A model generated the notes under the pieces. It saw nothing but the letters and a program-made list of their open reading frames with translations. It had not been told where the DNA came from and did no database searches. Positions 10,401 through 18,121 of a DNA stretch of 35,082 nucleotides are shown here, piece by piece. The DNA comes from an uncultured SAR86 cluster bacterium (GTDB lineage Bacteria > Pseudomonadota > Gammaproteobacteria > Magnimaribacterales > AG-339-G14), in NCBI GenBank assembly GCA_902561325.1, contig CACEOL010000012.1:1-35082 (forward strand), in the 5' to 3' direction. The translations under genes were made by a program, and so were the position numbers. The stretch's first letter is position 1. Each line of letters opens with the position of its first letter.

Positions 10401-10897
10401 TTCAAACTAGAAGAGGACCACTAGTTTTTGCTACTTTAGATGATGGAACAGATAGGATAGAGCTTGTTATCTCTTCAGAAGTTCTCGATAGTTTTGAAGG
10501 GAATTTAAACCCCCAAACAATTTATATAGCTAGTGGAGATGTTACTTTCGAAAAGGATGTGCAAAAGAAAAATATTGGATTGCAAAAGAAGATGAGAGTT
10601 ACAGAAATTAAATCTCTTGAAGAGGCTAGGATGAAATCAGTAATGAAATTAAAAATTAACATTGAAGGTCAAGAAAAAAAGGACGTTATGGATATTGTGG
10701 AAAATTTAAAAGCAATTGCTTTAATTGAAAACAATACTCAAGGGAGCCAAATCGAAATGCAATACAATCTTAATTCTGGTTCAGCAAATATTGAGCTAGA
10801 TAAAAATTTTAGAATTCTTTTAAATGACGATAATATGGACAAACTTGTTGAAAATTGCGGTAAAGAAAATATTGATTTCCAATATCGCGCGAGATAA
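7436..10897 (+). CDS. dnaE: DNA polymerase III alpha subunit DnaE
   Basis: This is the replicative DNA polymerase catalytic subunit. At 1153 residues it is near the E. coli length (1160). The N-terminal PHP domain begins FTHLNVHSEYS. The C-family polymerase core shows GPGRGSGAASLVAYCLGI and the paired catalytic aspartates in SNPDFDIDFCKDGRD. The third lies in the QKFDFLGL stretch. GYGFNKAHSAGYG, a tandem HhH region and a C-terminal OB-fold (around residues 975-1060) follow. The start ATG lies 11 bases inside rnhB. No intein or frameshift is seen. The window also holds holC and a probable holD. Confidence 0.98.
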   Translation: MLDKKFTHLNVHSEYSIVDSIVKIDQLSEKAERYNYESIAITDSANLFGFLKFYKSVRSKGIKPIAGAEINHVRDSSSHQEHANLTLIVKNQSGYKNLIKLISKSQVVGKTSGIPVIETEWLAEHSEGLIALSGGFRGHIGKAVLDNNHDLFLKRIKYFQKIFEEDFILEISRINRPQEDLYNDYILSKAGELGLPVIASNEVRFIDKEDYEAHETRVCIQKGEVLSDARRTRNYFENQYFLSPEEMYEKFKDVPEVLSNAYELSKKCNLEIETGIYVLPDFETPLNKSAADYLIELSKNNLKEKIKSLSEDDKVKYINRLEFELDVISKMGYSGYFLVVSDFVNWAQENNVPVGPGRGSGAASLVAYCLGITGIDPLKYGLLFERFLNPDRISNPDFDIDFCKDGRDKVIDYVTQKYGKEAVAQICTFGTMAARAVVRDVARAQGKSYGLADKLAKMIPFSPDMTLEKALENNDLKRALKTDEQAEEIFDMARKLEGIIRNVGKHAAGVVIAPSEINDFSPLYLDEATNTLATQFDMKDIESVGLQKFDFLGLRTLTIIKDALDLINPKREKLNLDAINLEQIDLEDRLTFELLQNGLTTAVFQLESRGLKEYLVKIKPSSFEDIISVVALYRPGPLDAGMVDTFIKRKHGSEKTDYLGDKDIEKVLKNTYGVIVYQEQVMQLAQEYSGFSLGQADLLRRAMGKKIPEEMERQRPEFINGALKKGKIERAAEGLFDQIQTFAGYGFNKAHSAGYGLIAFQTAWLKAHYPVEFLSAALSSDMDDSDRVRLLLDDCKNFEIDILKPDVNKSQLNFINQGDNEILFGLGAVKGLGKAAIENIISQREHKPFENLYDFCARVDLSKVDKRGIEPLIKCGAMDSFNLSRKEMLESLEDAMKYAKQNTMTQESGISDLFGGISESNDFIPIKKDKYDDFANSKFEFSALGFYLETHPVKEHYWELKKLGTGSIKNVIEERVNTISGVIIRQNRIQTRRGPLVFATLDDGTDRIELVISSEVLDSFEGNLNPQTIYIASGDVTFEKDVQKKNIGLQKKMRVTEIKSLEEARMKSVMKLKINIEGQEKKDVMDIVENLKAIALIENNTQGSQIEMQYNLNSGSANIELDKNFRILLNDDNMDKLVENCGKENIDFQYRAR

Positions 10898-10899
10898 AT

Positions 10900-11853
10900 A
10901 TGGCATATACCTATTTAGAATTTGAAAAACCGATAAGCGATCTTGAAAATAAGATTGAATCTCTAAGAGACAACAAAGTTAAAGATGAGAACGTTCATCA
11001 AGAAATTTCTTCCCTGAGCGATAAAATTGAAAATCTCACTAAAGAAATTTATGAAGGCCTTTCCATTTGGCAAAAAGTTCAAGTCGCTCGCCACCCACAT
11101 AGACCTCATTTTTCTGACTATATAGAAAACATTTTTACTGATTTTGATGAGTTACATGGCGATCGGTTGTTTGGCGATGATCAAGCAATCATTGGCGGTT
11201 TAGCAAAATTTAAAGGAAGTCCAGTTGTAATCATTGGCCATGAAAAAGGGAAGTCTACTGAAGATAAAATATCTAGAAACTTTGGTATGTCTCAACCTGA
11301 AGGCTATCGGAAAGCCTCAAGATTAATGAAACTAGCTGAAGATTTTTCTTTGCCAATAATTACTTTTATTGACACCCCAGGAGCTTATCCCGGAATTGAG
11401 AGCGAAGAACGCGGTATGAGTGAGGCCATTGCTAAAAATTTAAGCATTATGTCTGGTTTGAAGGTGCCAATAATTGTAATTATTACAGGAGAAGGAGGTT
11501 CAGGAGGAGCATTGGCTATTGGAGTGGGAGATCATATCTCTATGTTGCAATATTCAATTTACTCAGTTGCATCTCCAGAGGCATGTGCGTCTATTGTTTG
11601 GAGAGATAACTCAAAAGCTCAAGAAGCGGCAGAGGCAATGAAGCTAGACGCTAAAAATTTACTGGATTTTGGCTTGATAGATAACATAATTGATGAGCCT
11701 TTAGGCGGTGCTCACAGAGATGCAAAAAAAGCGTCTTCATTAATTGCTCAAGAAATTGATGACAACTTAAAGCGTCTAAAAGAAATCGGTATCGATGAGT
11801 TGATTGAAAAGAGATATCAAAAAATCATGTCTTATGGATCAATTCAGAAGTGA
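10900..11853 (+). CDS. accA: Acetyl-CoA carboxylase carboxyltransferase subunit alpha
   Basis: AccA with AccD transfers the carboxyl group from carboxybiotin to acetyl-CoA, making malonyl-CoA for fatty-acid synthesis. The 317-residue length matches E. coli (319). Visible family segments are the helical N-terminus ending WQKVQVARHPHRP, then DFDELHGDRLFGDD, FIDTPGAYPGI and the oxyanion-type glycine segment GEGGSGGALAIGVGD. It starts 2 bases after the dnaE stop, the conserved dnaE-accA order, and abuts tilS (TGAATG). Confidence 0.98.
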   Translation: MAYTYLEFEKPISDLENKIESLRDNKVKDENVHQEISSLSDKIENLTKEIYEGLSIWQKVQVARHPHRPHFSDYIENIFTDFDELHGDRLFGDDQAIIGGLAKFKGSPVVIIGHEKGKSTEDKISRNFGMSQPEGYRKASRLMKLAEDFSLPIITFIDTPGAYPGIESEERGMSEAIAKNLSIMSGLKVPIIVIITGEGGSGGALAIGVGDHISMLQYSIYSVASPEACASIVWRDNSKAQEAAEAMKLDAKNLLDFGLIDNIIDEPLGGAHRDAKKASSLIAQEIDDNLKRLKEIGIDELIEKRYQKIMSYGSIQK

Positions 11854-12825
11854 ATGGATTTTTCCGACTATCTAAAACCATATTTAAATAAAAAAACTAA
11901 AAATTACTATGTTGCTCTAAGTGGTGGAGCAGATTCCCTCGTGCTTCTTAATGAATTAAAAAAACTAAAAAAAGAAAATGATTTCAACTTAATTGCGATT
12001 CATATAAATCACAACGTTCAGAAAGATTCAAAAAAATGGAAAGCTGTTTGTGAAAATTTATGTAAAAAAAATGAAATTAAATTCATCACTCATTCTTTAA
12101 AATGGAAAAAGAGTCTTTCTTCAAATGTTGAAAAAAAACTGAGAGATGCAAGATATAGATTTTTTGAAAAAACTTTAGAAAAAAACTCAATTCTTTTTAT
12201 GGGCCATCATTTAGATGATGTTATTGAGACTTTCTTTTTAAGAGCATTGAGAGGAAGTGGAGTTGAAGGCTTGAGTTCTATTCCTAAGGAAAGGGCTTTG
12301 GGAAAAGGGAAGCTTGTTAGACCTTTCTTAAATATTTCTAAAAATGAAATTTTAGCTAGAGCAAAAAAAGACAAATTGAAATTTATAAAAGATCCATCTA
12401 ATAAAGATATTTCTTTTGATAGAAACTATTTAAGAAATGAAGTATTACCTAGGATAGAAAAAAGGTGGCCTTCATATAGAAAAAATTTAGATCAGTTAAC
12501 TGCAAACTTGAAAGAATCAAGTGAATTAATAACTATTCAAGCAGAAAAAGACTTTAACGCAGTGAAAGTAAGAAAAAATTATATCTCTTTGAAAAAATTT
12601 CTTTGCCTTTCATTAATTCGTCAAAAAAATGTTTTTATTTTTTGGATTAACCTCAATGGGCTAAGTCAACCTAGCGCTAAAGTGATAAATCTTTTTTTTA
12701 GTAAATTTCTTAAAGATGAAAAAACACCCAAAGCGAAATATATTTGGGGGACTGCCTCAAAAAAAGGTTCAGTTTGTATTACTAAAAATACAAATGAATT
12801 AAAGATTTCAGAACTATCTGCTTAA
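11854..12825 (+). CDS. tilS: tRNA(Ile)-lysidine synthase TilS, short form
   Basis: TilS attaches lysine to the C34 wobble base of the AUA-reading tRNA(Ile), changing both amino-acid identity and codon reading. The ATP pyrophosphatase P-loop SGGADS is at residues 23-28. GHHLDDVIET and the DPSNKD...RNYLRNEVLP segment are also typical. At 323 residues it is much shorter than E. coli TilS (432). The N-terminal catalytic domain and part of the middle region are present, and most of the C-terminal tRNA-binding domain appears reduced or missing. Naturally short TilS proteins are known (Aquifex), so I do not call it broken. The ATG follows the accA stop directly, and the 3' end overlaps convergent leuA by 12 bases. 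Confidence 0.94.
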   Translation: MDFSDYLKPYLNKKTKNYYVALSGGADSLVLLNELKKLKKENDFNLIAIHINHNVQKDSKKWKAVCENLCKKNEIKFITHSLKWKKSLSSNVEKKLRDARYRFFEKTLEKNSILFMGHHLDDVIETFFLRALRGSGVEGLSSIPKERALGKGKLVRPFLNISKNEILARAKKDKLKFIKDPSNKDISFDRNYLRNEVLPRIEKRWPSYRKNLDQLTANLKESSELITIQAEKDFNAVKVRKNYISLKKFLCLSLIRQKNVFIFWINLNGLSQPSAKVINLFFSKFLKDEKTPKAKYIWGTASKKGSVCITKNTNELKISELSA

Positions 12826-14487
12826 AATTTTATTGATGCAGTTAAGAATTGCTTTGTAAGAAGCTACCGTAGTGTTTTGATCTATTCCCGCACCCCAATC
12901 TGAGGAATTTTTATTTTGTATTTCAATATATGCTGCTGCTGAGGCATCTGACCCAGATGAAATTGAATGCTGATGATAATCGGAAACCTTAAAGTCTGAG
13001 GACAAGTGGTTGTTTAAAGCATTTATGAAAGCATCTATCGGACCATTTCCAGTTCCCTCAATTTGGATTTCTTTATTGTTCTCTATTAATGAAAGCTTAA
13101 TTACGTCCTTTTCCTTTGATGATTGAATTTCATGAGAATTATAAGAAATCTTTTTGGCATTATTTTTTAGATAATAATTTTCGAAACTTTGCCAAATTTC
13201 CTTGGAGTCTAATTCTTTTCCAGTTTCATCGGCTTGCTTTTGTATAACTTGACTGAAATCAATTTGCATTCTCCTTGGCAAGGTAACTCCATAGTCTTGT
13301 TCGAGAATGTAGGAAATGCCTCCCTTTCCTGATTGGCTATTTATTCTAATCACAGCTTCATAGGTTCTTCCAACATCTTCAGGGTCTATAGGCAAATAGG
13401 GCACTCGCCACTTTGAATCATTTGAATTTCGCATTTCATCAAATCCTTTTTTGATGGCATCTTGATGAGATCCTGAAAAAGCAGTGAAAACCAAGTCTCC
13501 CGCATATGGGTGTCGTGGATGAACCGGAAGTTGATTGCAATATTCAACCTCACGCATTGTCTTATTGATATCAGAAAAATCTAGCTGAGGGTCAATTCCT
13601 TGAGTAAATAAATTTAATCCTAAAGTCACAATATCTACATTACCTGTTCTTTCGCCGTTTCCGAAAAGAGTACCTTCAATTCTATCTGCGCCTGCCATCA
13701 AACCAAGTTCAGCCGCAGCAACTGCTGTTCCTCTATCGTTATGCGGATGAAGACTAAGAATGATATTGTCTCTATTCTTTAAATTTTCATTCATCCATTG
13801 AATTTGATCGGCATAAATATTTGGTGTGGAAAGTTCCACTGTCGCAGGCAGGTTAATAATTGTTTTGTTTTTGTTTCCTTTATGCCAGATATTATTGACC
13901 TCATTACATACCTCGGCAGCATAGTCCAGTTCTGTTCCAGTAAAGCTTTCTGGACTGTACTCAAATTGCCAATCCGTCTTGTTGTATTCTTCAGAAAGTT
14001 TTTGCACAAGCTCAGCTCCTTCTGTAGCAATTTTTGTAATTCCTACTTTATCTTTTTTGAAAACAACTTCTCTTTGGAGAGTCGAAGTAGAGTTATATAG
14101 GTGAAAGATTACATTTTTTGCTCCTTCGGTAGCCTCAAAGGTTCTTTGTATTAAGTGCTCTCTAGCTTGAGATAAAACTTGGATTTTTACATCAGAAGGA
14201 ATTAAATTATCGTCGATTAATTTTCTTACGAAGTTGAATTCCGTTTCAGATGCTGATGGAAAACCTATTTCTATTTCTTTAAAACCCAATTCAATCAACA
14301 TTGAAAAAAATCTAAGTTTTTTTTCTATCCCCATTGGCTCAATTAGAGCTTGATTTCCATCTCTTAAGTCAACGCTACACCAAATGGGAGCATTGGTAAT
14401 TTGGTTGGTTGGCCAGCTTCTATTTTTGAGTTTAATTTTCTCAAAAGATGAATACTTGGAAATAGCGCTGTTATCTATTTTCTTCAT
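12814..14487 (-). CDS. leuA: 2-isopropylmalate synthase, long (type 2) form
   Basis: LeuA condenses acetyl-CoA with 2-oxoisovalerate, the committed step of leucine synthesis. The 557-residue protein is the long form seen in Pseudomonas and actinobacteria, not the roughly 520-residue enterobacterial form. It carries the metal- and substrate-binding motif LRDGNQAL, the HxH metal site in SLHPHNDRG and the FGNGERTGNVD segment. The C-terminal leucine-sensing domain (about 430-557) includes SGSDASAAAYIEI. It is transcribed against tilS, with a 12-base overlap of the 3' ends, and is divergent from holD across 45 bases. No leuB, leuC or leuD lies nearby, and no leader peptide is visible before its ATG. 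Confidence 0.96.
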   Translation of the reverse strand: MKKIDNSAISKYSSFEKIKLKNRSWPTNQITNAPIWCSVDLRDGNQALIEPMGIEKKLRFFSMLIELGFKEIEIGFPSASETEFNFVRKLIDDNLIPSDVKIQVLSQAREHLIQRTFEATEGAKNVIFHLYNSTSTLQREVVFKKDKVGITKIATEGAELVQKLSEEYNKTDWQFEYSPESFTGTELDYAAEVCNEVNNIWHKGNKNKTIINLPATVELSTPNIYADQIQWMNENLKNRDNIILSLHPHNDRGTAVAAAELGLMAGADRIEGTLFGNGERTGNVDIVTLGLNLFTQGIDPQLDFSDINKTMREVEYCNQLPVHPRHPYAGDLVFTAFSGSHQDAIKKGFDEMRNSNDSKWRVPYLPIDPEDVGRTYEAVIRINSQSGKGGISYILEQDYGVTLPRRMQIDFSQVIQKQADETGKELDSKEIWQSFENYYLKNNAKKISYNSHEIQSSKEKDVIKLSLIENNKEIQIEGTGNGPIDAFINALNNHLSSDFKVSDYHQHSISSGSDASAAAYIEIQNKNSSDWGAGIDQNTTVASYKAILNCINKILSR

Positions 14488-14532
14488 GGTTATAAATTAA
14501 CTTAAGTGTGCTTATCATATAAGATATTTACA

Positions 14533-14832
14533 ATGAAATCAGAGGAAAAGCTTTTCAAAGAAATGGGAATTTCTTCTTGGACTTTAAAAAAAAATTTTTC
14601 GTTTGACGGTAAACATATCACCAAAAAAGATATTAAAAATTTATCAACGGCAGATATAAAATTTTTAAAGTCTTTAAGCATCTCTCTTAGACAAGAGTTT
14701 TCCGAGAATTACCCAGAGAAAATAATTGATTATTTATCTACAAAGAAAATCGAAATAGATAACTTCGATCTTTTGAAAAATATGTCTGTTAAAGAAAAAA
14801 AAGAGTTTTTGGCTAACATTGAGAAAAATTGA
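14533..14832 (+). CDS. holD: Probable DNA polymerase III psi subunit (HolD), short and diverged
   Basis: The 99-residue product has no strong generic signature. Its N-terminus LFKEMGISSWTLKK aligns with the E. coli psi segment LQQLGITQWSLRR (recalled from memory), the peptide that binds the gamma/tau collar of the clamp loader. Weaker resemblance continues through YPEKI (E. coli TPEKI) and the C-terminal NFDLLKNMSVKEKKEFLANI (E. coli LTDLRANPTARAALWQQI). The strongest context is the next gene: holD-rimI is a classic overlapping pair, and here they overlap by 14 bases. E. coli psi is 137 residues, so the middle of the fold is reduced. An upstream in-frame GTG at 14506 would add nine residues; I prefer the ATG at 14533, where the motif has its normal distance from the start. 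Confidence 0.72.
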   Translation: MKSEEKLFKEMGISSWTLKKNFSFDGKHITKKDIKNLSTADIKFLKSLSISLRQEFSENYPEKIIDYLSTKKIEIDNFDLLKNMSVKEKKEFLANIEKN

Positions 14833-15328
14833 AAAAATAAAAAAACGTTATCTTGAGCAAGTCTTTGGAATAGAACAGCTTTCTAATTCTACTCCTTGGA
14901 GCTACTCCAGCTTTCTTGATTGCATGAGAAAAGATTACGAATTTTATGTTTGTTTGGAAAATGAGAAGGTTCAGGGTTTTTTTATAGCTAGTTTTAGTTT
15001 ATTGGAAGGACACTTATTAAATATTTCTGTCGCGCCTAATATGAAAAGACAGGGAATAGGCAATGAACTTTTAAAAAAAGTTGAATCCATTGCCAATAAA
15101 TTTGGGATTAAAGAAATATTTTTAGAAGTAAGAGAATCAAACAAAGAAGCTATATCTTTTTACAAGAATAATGAATTTCTAGAGATTGGATTGAGAAAAA
15201 ACTATTACAAACTATACGACGGAAGAGAGGATGCCCTCATTTTTTCAAAGAAGTTGAGAAATGATTCTTTTTCTTTAAAGCAGATTTTCTATGTCTTGAG
15301 CAATATCTTTAGGTTCCGTATTAGGTGA
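14819..15328 (+). CDS. rimI: Ribosomal protein S18 alanine N-acetyltransferase RimI
   Basis: RimI acetylates the N-terminal alanine of ribosomal protein S18. The 169-residue GNAT-fold protein shows the IEQ...PWS N-terminal motif. The acetyl-CoA loop is VAPNMKRQGIGNELL, and EVRESNKEAISFYKNNEF leads to the family's C-terminal RKNYYKLYDGREDALIF. The TTG start at 14819 puts the IEQ motif at residue 18, close to its position in E. coli. It has about 20 extra C-terminal residues compared with E. coli (148), rich in Phe and Arg. This tail is encoded across a 54-base overlap with the convergent gpx gene. Confidence 0.93.
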   Translation: MRKIEKIKKRYLEQVFGIEQLSNSTPWSYSSFLDCMRKDYEFYVCLENEKVQGFFIASFSLLEGHLLNISVAPNMKRQGIGNELLKKVESIANKFGIKEIFLEVRESNKEAISFYKNNEFLEIGLRKNYYKLYDGREDALIFSKKLRNDSFSLKQIFYVLSNIFRFRIR

Positions 15329-15766
15329 GTAACGCTTAATTACCTCACCATCTTTATTGACTAAAAACTTAGTGAAATTCCACTTTATTGCCTTGCTTCC
15401 AAGTAAGCCTTTCTTTTCCGATTTGAGAAAATCATACAAAGGATCAGCATTTTTTCCATTGACGTCTATTTTCCCCATGACCGGGAAACTGGTTTGAAAA
15501 TTTAGTGAACAAAATTCTTGGATTTCTTCATTACTTCCAGGCTCTTGATTGCCAAATTGATTACAAGGAAAGGCTAAAACAGAAAAATCCTTTTCTGAGT
15601 ATTTTTTTTGCAGCTCTTCTAAACCATCATATTGCGGAGTAAATCCACATTTGCTGGCTGTATTTACAATTAACAGGGTTTTTCCTTTATATTTTTCTAA
15701 TGATACTGAATTATTTGCATTATCATTCACTGAAAAGTCATATAATGTTTGGCTCATAAAATTCAT
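15275..15766 (-). CDS. Glutathione peroxidase family protein (thiol peroxidase)
   Basis: The family reduces hydroperoxides with thiols, in bacteria often thioredoxin rather than glutathione. The 163-residue product has a full active site: peroxidatic Cys40 in TASKCGFTPQY, Gln70 in FPCNQFG and Trp129-Asn130 in IKWNFTKF. Cys86 in EEIQEFCSLNF sits where the resolving cysteine of two-cysteine, thioredoxin-dependent members lies. It is a cysteine, not a selenocysteine, enzyme with no signal peptide, so cytoplasmic. A second ATG three codons in (15757) is an equally possible start. It overlaps rimI tail-to-tail by 54 bases and is divergent from the tas-like gene, with 46 bases between. Confidence 0.93.
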   Translation of the reverse strand: MNFMSQTLYDFSVNDNANNSVSLEKYKGKTLLIVNTASKCGFTPQYDGLEELQKKYSEKDFSVLAFPCNQFGNQEPGSNEEIQEFCSLNFQTSFPVMGKIDVNGKNADPLYDFLKSEKKGLLGSKAIKWNFTKFLVNKDGEVIKRYSPNTEPKDIAQDIENLL

Positions 15767-15799
15767 TTTATCAGAAAAAATATAAATACTTTAATCAAC

Positions 15800-15805
15800 G
15801 GGGAG
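15800..15805 (+). promoter_or_regulatory. Shine-Dalgarno site of the tas-like gene
   Basis: GGGGAG ends 7 bases before the ATG at 15813 and supports that start. An AT-rich TATAAATACT stretch lies just upstream (15781-15790), but I found no convincing -35 partner. Confidence 0.65.
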
Positions 15806-15812
15806 AGCAATC

Positions 15813-16853
15813 ATGAAGTACAAAAAATTAGGTAACACCGACTTAGACGTAAGTCTTATTTGTTTAGGGACAATGACTTGGGGCCAACAAAATACTGAAG
15901 AAGAAGGCCATGAGCAAATGGATTATGCTGTTGATAGAGGAGTTAATTTTTTTGATACAGCAGAACTTTATTCAATTCCTCCAAAAGCAGAAACACAAGG
16001 AAGCACTGAAAAAATTATTGGAACTTGGTTTAAGAAAAACAATAATCGTGAAAAAATTATTTTGGCTACGAAAGTTGCTGGTAGAAGCGGCATGGATTGG
16101 TTCAGAGGAGGAGAGACTCGACTCGATAAAAAAAATATAGAGGCAGCGATAGAAGGGAGTTTGAAAAGACTGCAAACTGACTATATAGATTTGTACCAAC
16201 TTCACTGGCCGGATAGACCTTTGCCAATGTTCGGCGGTGGAGCAGGCCTTTACAAACATTATGATATGGAAAGCGTCGAAATTTCTGAAACATTGGAAGT
16301 TTTAAAGTCTTTAGTAGATTCCGGCAAGGTGAGGTATATCGGTTTATCTAATGAGACCCCTTGGGGACTTTCAGAATTCATAAGAATTGCAGATCAAATG
16401 AATTTACCAAGGGTTCAGTCAGTTCAAAATGCTTACAATCTTTTAAACAGGACATATGAATATGGCATGTCTGAATTTTATTTCAGATCTGAAGTAGGCC
16501 TATTGGCTTACTCTCCGCTTGCTCAAGGATATTTATCTGGAAAATATTTAAATGGCGCAAGACCCAAAGGCTCTAGAACTCAATTGTTTGGTAGAGGTCA
16601 AAGATATGAGACAGAATCTGCCGAAAATTCAATTCAAAAGTATGTCGACTATGCAAAAGAAATAAATATGGATCCTTCAGTAATGGCCAACGCTTTTGTT
16701 AATTCCAGAGATTTTGTGACATCCAATATCATCGGAGCTACAACAATGGAACAACTAAAATTAGCCATAGATAGCTTTGAAGTTGAACTGAGTGAAGAAA
16801 ATCTGACCTATTTGGATCAAGTACACGCAGCTTGCCCTAATCCATGTCCTTAA
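15813..16853 (+). CDS. tas: Aldo/keto reductase, Tas family
   Basis: This is an NADP(H)-dependent aldo/keto reductase with a TIM-barrel fold. The 346-residue length equals E. coli Tas, and the sequence follows it closely: LGTMTWGQQN, the PPKAETQGSTE loop, SLKRLQTDYIDLYQLHWP, GLSNETPWG and IIGATTMEQL. The catalytic tetrad is complete (Asp48, Tyr53, Lys87, His131). The physiological substrate is not known; E. coli tas was named for complementing a tyrosine auxotroph, so no pathway should be inferred. A strong ribosome binding site precedes it, and the elaA-like gene follows after 4 bases, so the two are probably co-transcribed. Confidence 0.92.
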   Translation: MKYKKLGNTDLDVSLICLGTMTWGQQNTEEEGHEQMDYAVDRGVNFFDTAELYSIPPKAETQGSTEKIIGTWFKKNNNREKIILATKVAGRSGMDWFRGGETRLDKKNIEAAIEGSLKRLQTDYIDLYQLHWPDRPLPMFGGGAGLYKHYDMESVEISETLEVLKSLVDSGKVRYIGLSNETPWGLSEFIRIADQMNLPRVQSVQNAYNLLNRTYEYGMSEFYFRSEVGLLAYSPLAQGYLSGKYLNGARPKGSRTQLFGRGQRYETESAENSIQKYVDYAKEINMDPSVMANAFVNSRDFVTSNIIGATTMEQLKLAIDSFEVELSEENLTYLDQVHAACPNPCP

Positions 16854-16857
16854 TTTG

Positions 16858-17295
16858 ATGAAATGGATATGGCACAAATATCATGATTTGAATGACTCGC
16901 AGTTAAGAGATATTTCAGAGCTAAGAAAATCTTTTTTTGAAGCAGACCAAGAAGATCCGATAAAGGACGAATACGATGAAATTAGTTTTCATCTTCTAGG
17001 GCAGATAGAATCTAACTTGGTTGCATATGGCAGAGTGATTCCTCCTCACGGTGAATTTATAAATCCTTACCTAAGCAGAATCATCGTTGCCGAAAAATTC
17101 AGAAAAAAAGGTTTCGGCAAAGCTTTGGTTAATGAGCTGAGTAAAAAATCAAAAGCTTTGTTTTCCAATAAAATAACAAAAGTATCAAGCTTAGCTTCTA
17201 CCTTAAGTTTTTATAGAAAACATAATTTCATTGAAGATAAAAAGGTCATTGACGAGGCTGGAGTTGAGCATTTTATTTTATTGAAAAATGATTGA
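16858..17295 (+). CDS. GNAT N-acetyltransferase, ElaA-like
   Basis: The 145-residue product is a small acetyl-CoA-dependent N-acyltransferase resembling E. coli ElaA. It begins WIWHKYHDLNDSQLRDISELR, has VAYGRVIPP, and an acetyl-CoA loop RIIVAEKFRKKGFGKALVNEL. It ends with SLASTLSFYRKHNFI and a VEHFILLK strand. The substrate is unknown. I chose the ATG at 16858 over the TTG directly before it. It follows the tas-like gene by 4 bases and overlaps the rotamase gene by 8, so it may be part of a four-gene transcript (15813-19286). Confidence 0.85.
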   Translation: MKWIWHKYHDLNDSQLRDISELRKSFFEADQEDPIKDEYDEISFHLLGQIESNLVAYGRVIPPHGEFINPYLSRIIVAEKFRKKGFGKALVNELSKKSKALFSNKITKVSSLASTLSFYRKHNFIEDKKVIDEAGVEHFILLKND

Positions 17296-18121
17296 TAAAA
17301 AATATGTAAATATTGCATTAATCGTTGTTTTTTTTGTTTCCTTATTTATTTCTTTAAATTCAGTTATTTTTGAAACTAATTTTCAACTCAACCAAGCAAT
17401 TGCCCGCGTTGGTGAAAAAGAAATAAGCCGACAGAGGTTTGAAGAGATAATTAAAGTTTTAGATGATCAAAGCACTTCAGAGTTGACTTTGGAAAAGAAA
17501 AATTTGATTCGAGAAAGGCTTATCGATGAGGAACTTTTAATTCAAAGAGCAATAGAGCTCGATTTGATAAGAAATGACTCTTTGGTAAAAGGGAATGTAA
17601 TTCAGACAATGTTTCAATACATAATAAATTCAAGTGAATTAGCCGAACCTTCTGAGACTGAGTTAAGAGATTATTTCAACAAAGAAAAGAATTACTTCTC
17701 TTCAGGGAAGCGTTACAAACTTAGGAATTATACTTTTCGTAATTTAGGTGATGCAGAAATAGCAAGAAATTCTCTAACTCAAAACAATTTCGAAAACTTT
17801 TTAAAACTTGTAGAAACGGAAAATACTATTGATTTACCGAACGTCTTCCTCACACCACAAAAAATAAGAGATTATTTAGGGCCTAAAATTTTAGAAGAAT
17901 TACCAAGTCTCGAAAAAGGGGGCTTTTCTAATATTTTTGAAATAAACCAAGTACCTAGCATCGTTATTTGTATTGATATTTTGTTGGACAACAATCCAAA
18001 ATTTGAAGAAATCATTGAACAAATCAAGAATAAATTCCTTAGAGATCGTGAAGACAGTCTCGTCAAAGAGTACATTAAAAACTTAAGAAATTTTTATGAA
18101 ATTGAAAAATATTCTTTTTAG
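17288..18121 (+). CDS. Membrane-anchored peptidyl-prolyl isomerase (PpiC/SurA-type) paired with HupE
   Basis: The 277-residue product has one N-terminal membrane anchor (about residues 8-27) with no obvious cleavage site. A SurA-like N-terminal region follows (AIARVGEKEISRQRFEEII, then LIDEELLIQRAIELDL) and a degenerate parvulin-type rotamase region (about 130-230, KRYKLRNYTFRNLGDAEIA). This order fits a chaperone/rotamase tethered to the inner membrane and facing the periplasm. Isomerase activity is uncertain, since the rotamase signature is weak. It overlaps the HupE/UreJ-family gene by 26 bases. Co-occurrence of such a rotamase with HupE/UreJ genes is, to my recollection, a recurring pair, suggesting a role in folding or assembling the membrane partner. 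Confidence 0.75.
   Translation: MIDKKYVNIALIVVFFVSLFISLNSVIFETNFQLNQAIARVGEKEISRQRFEEIIKVLDDQSTSELTLEKKNLIRERLIDEELLIQRAIELDLIRNDSLVKGNVIQTMFQYIINSSELAEPSETELRDYFNKEKNYFSSGKRYKLRNYTFRNLGDAEIARNSLTQNNFENFLKLVETENTIDLPNVFLTPQKIRDYLGPKILEELPSLEKGGFSNIFEINQVPSIVICIDILLDNNPKFEEIIEQIKNKFLRDREDSLVKEYIKNLRNFYEIEKYSF

Noticed and set aside
14511-14523. Small palindrome CTTAT-CAT-ATAAG in the leuA-holD gap as an operator
   Set aside because: Five base pairs of A/T-rich symmetry are expected by chance here, and no second copy was seen in the window.
14506-14532. GTG start adding nine residues to the holD candidate
   Set aside because: The psi-like motif has its normal distance from the N-terminus only with the ATG at 14533.
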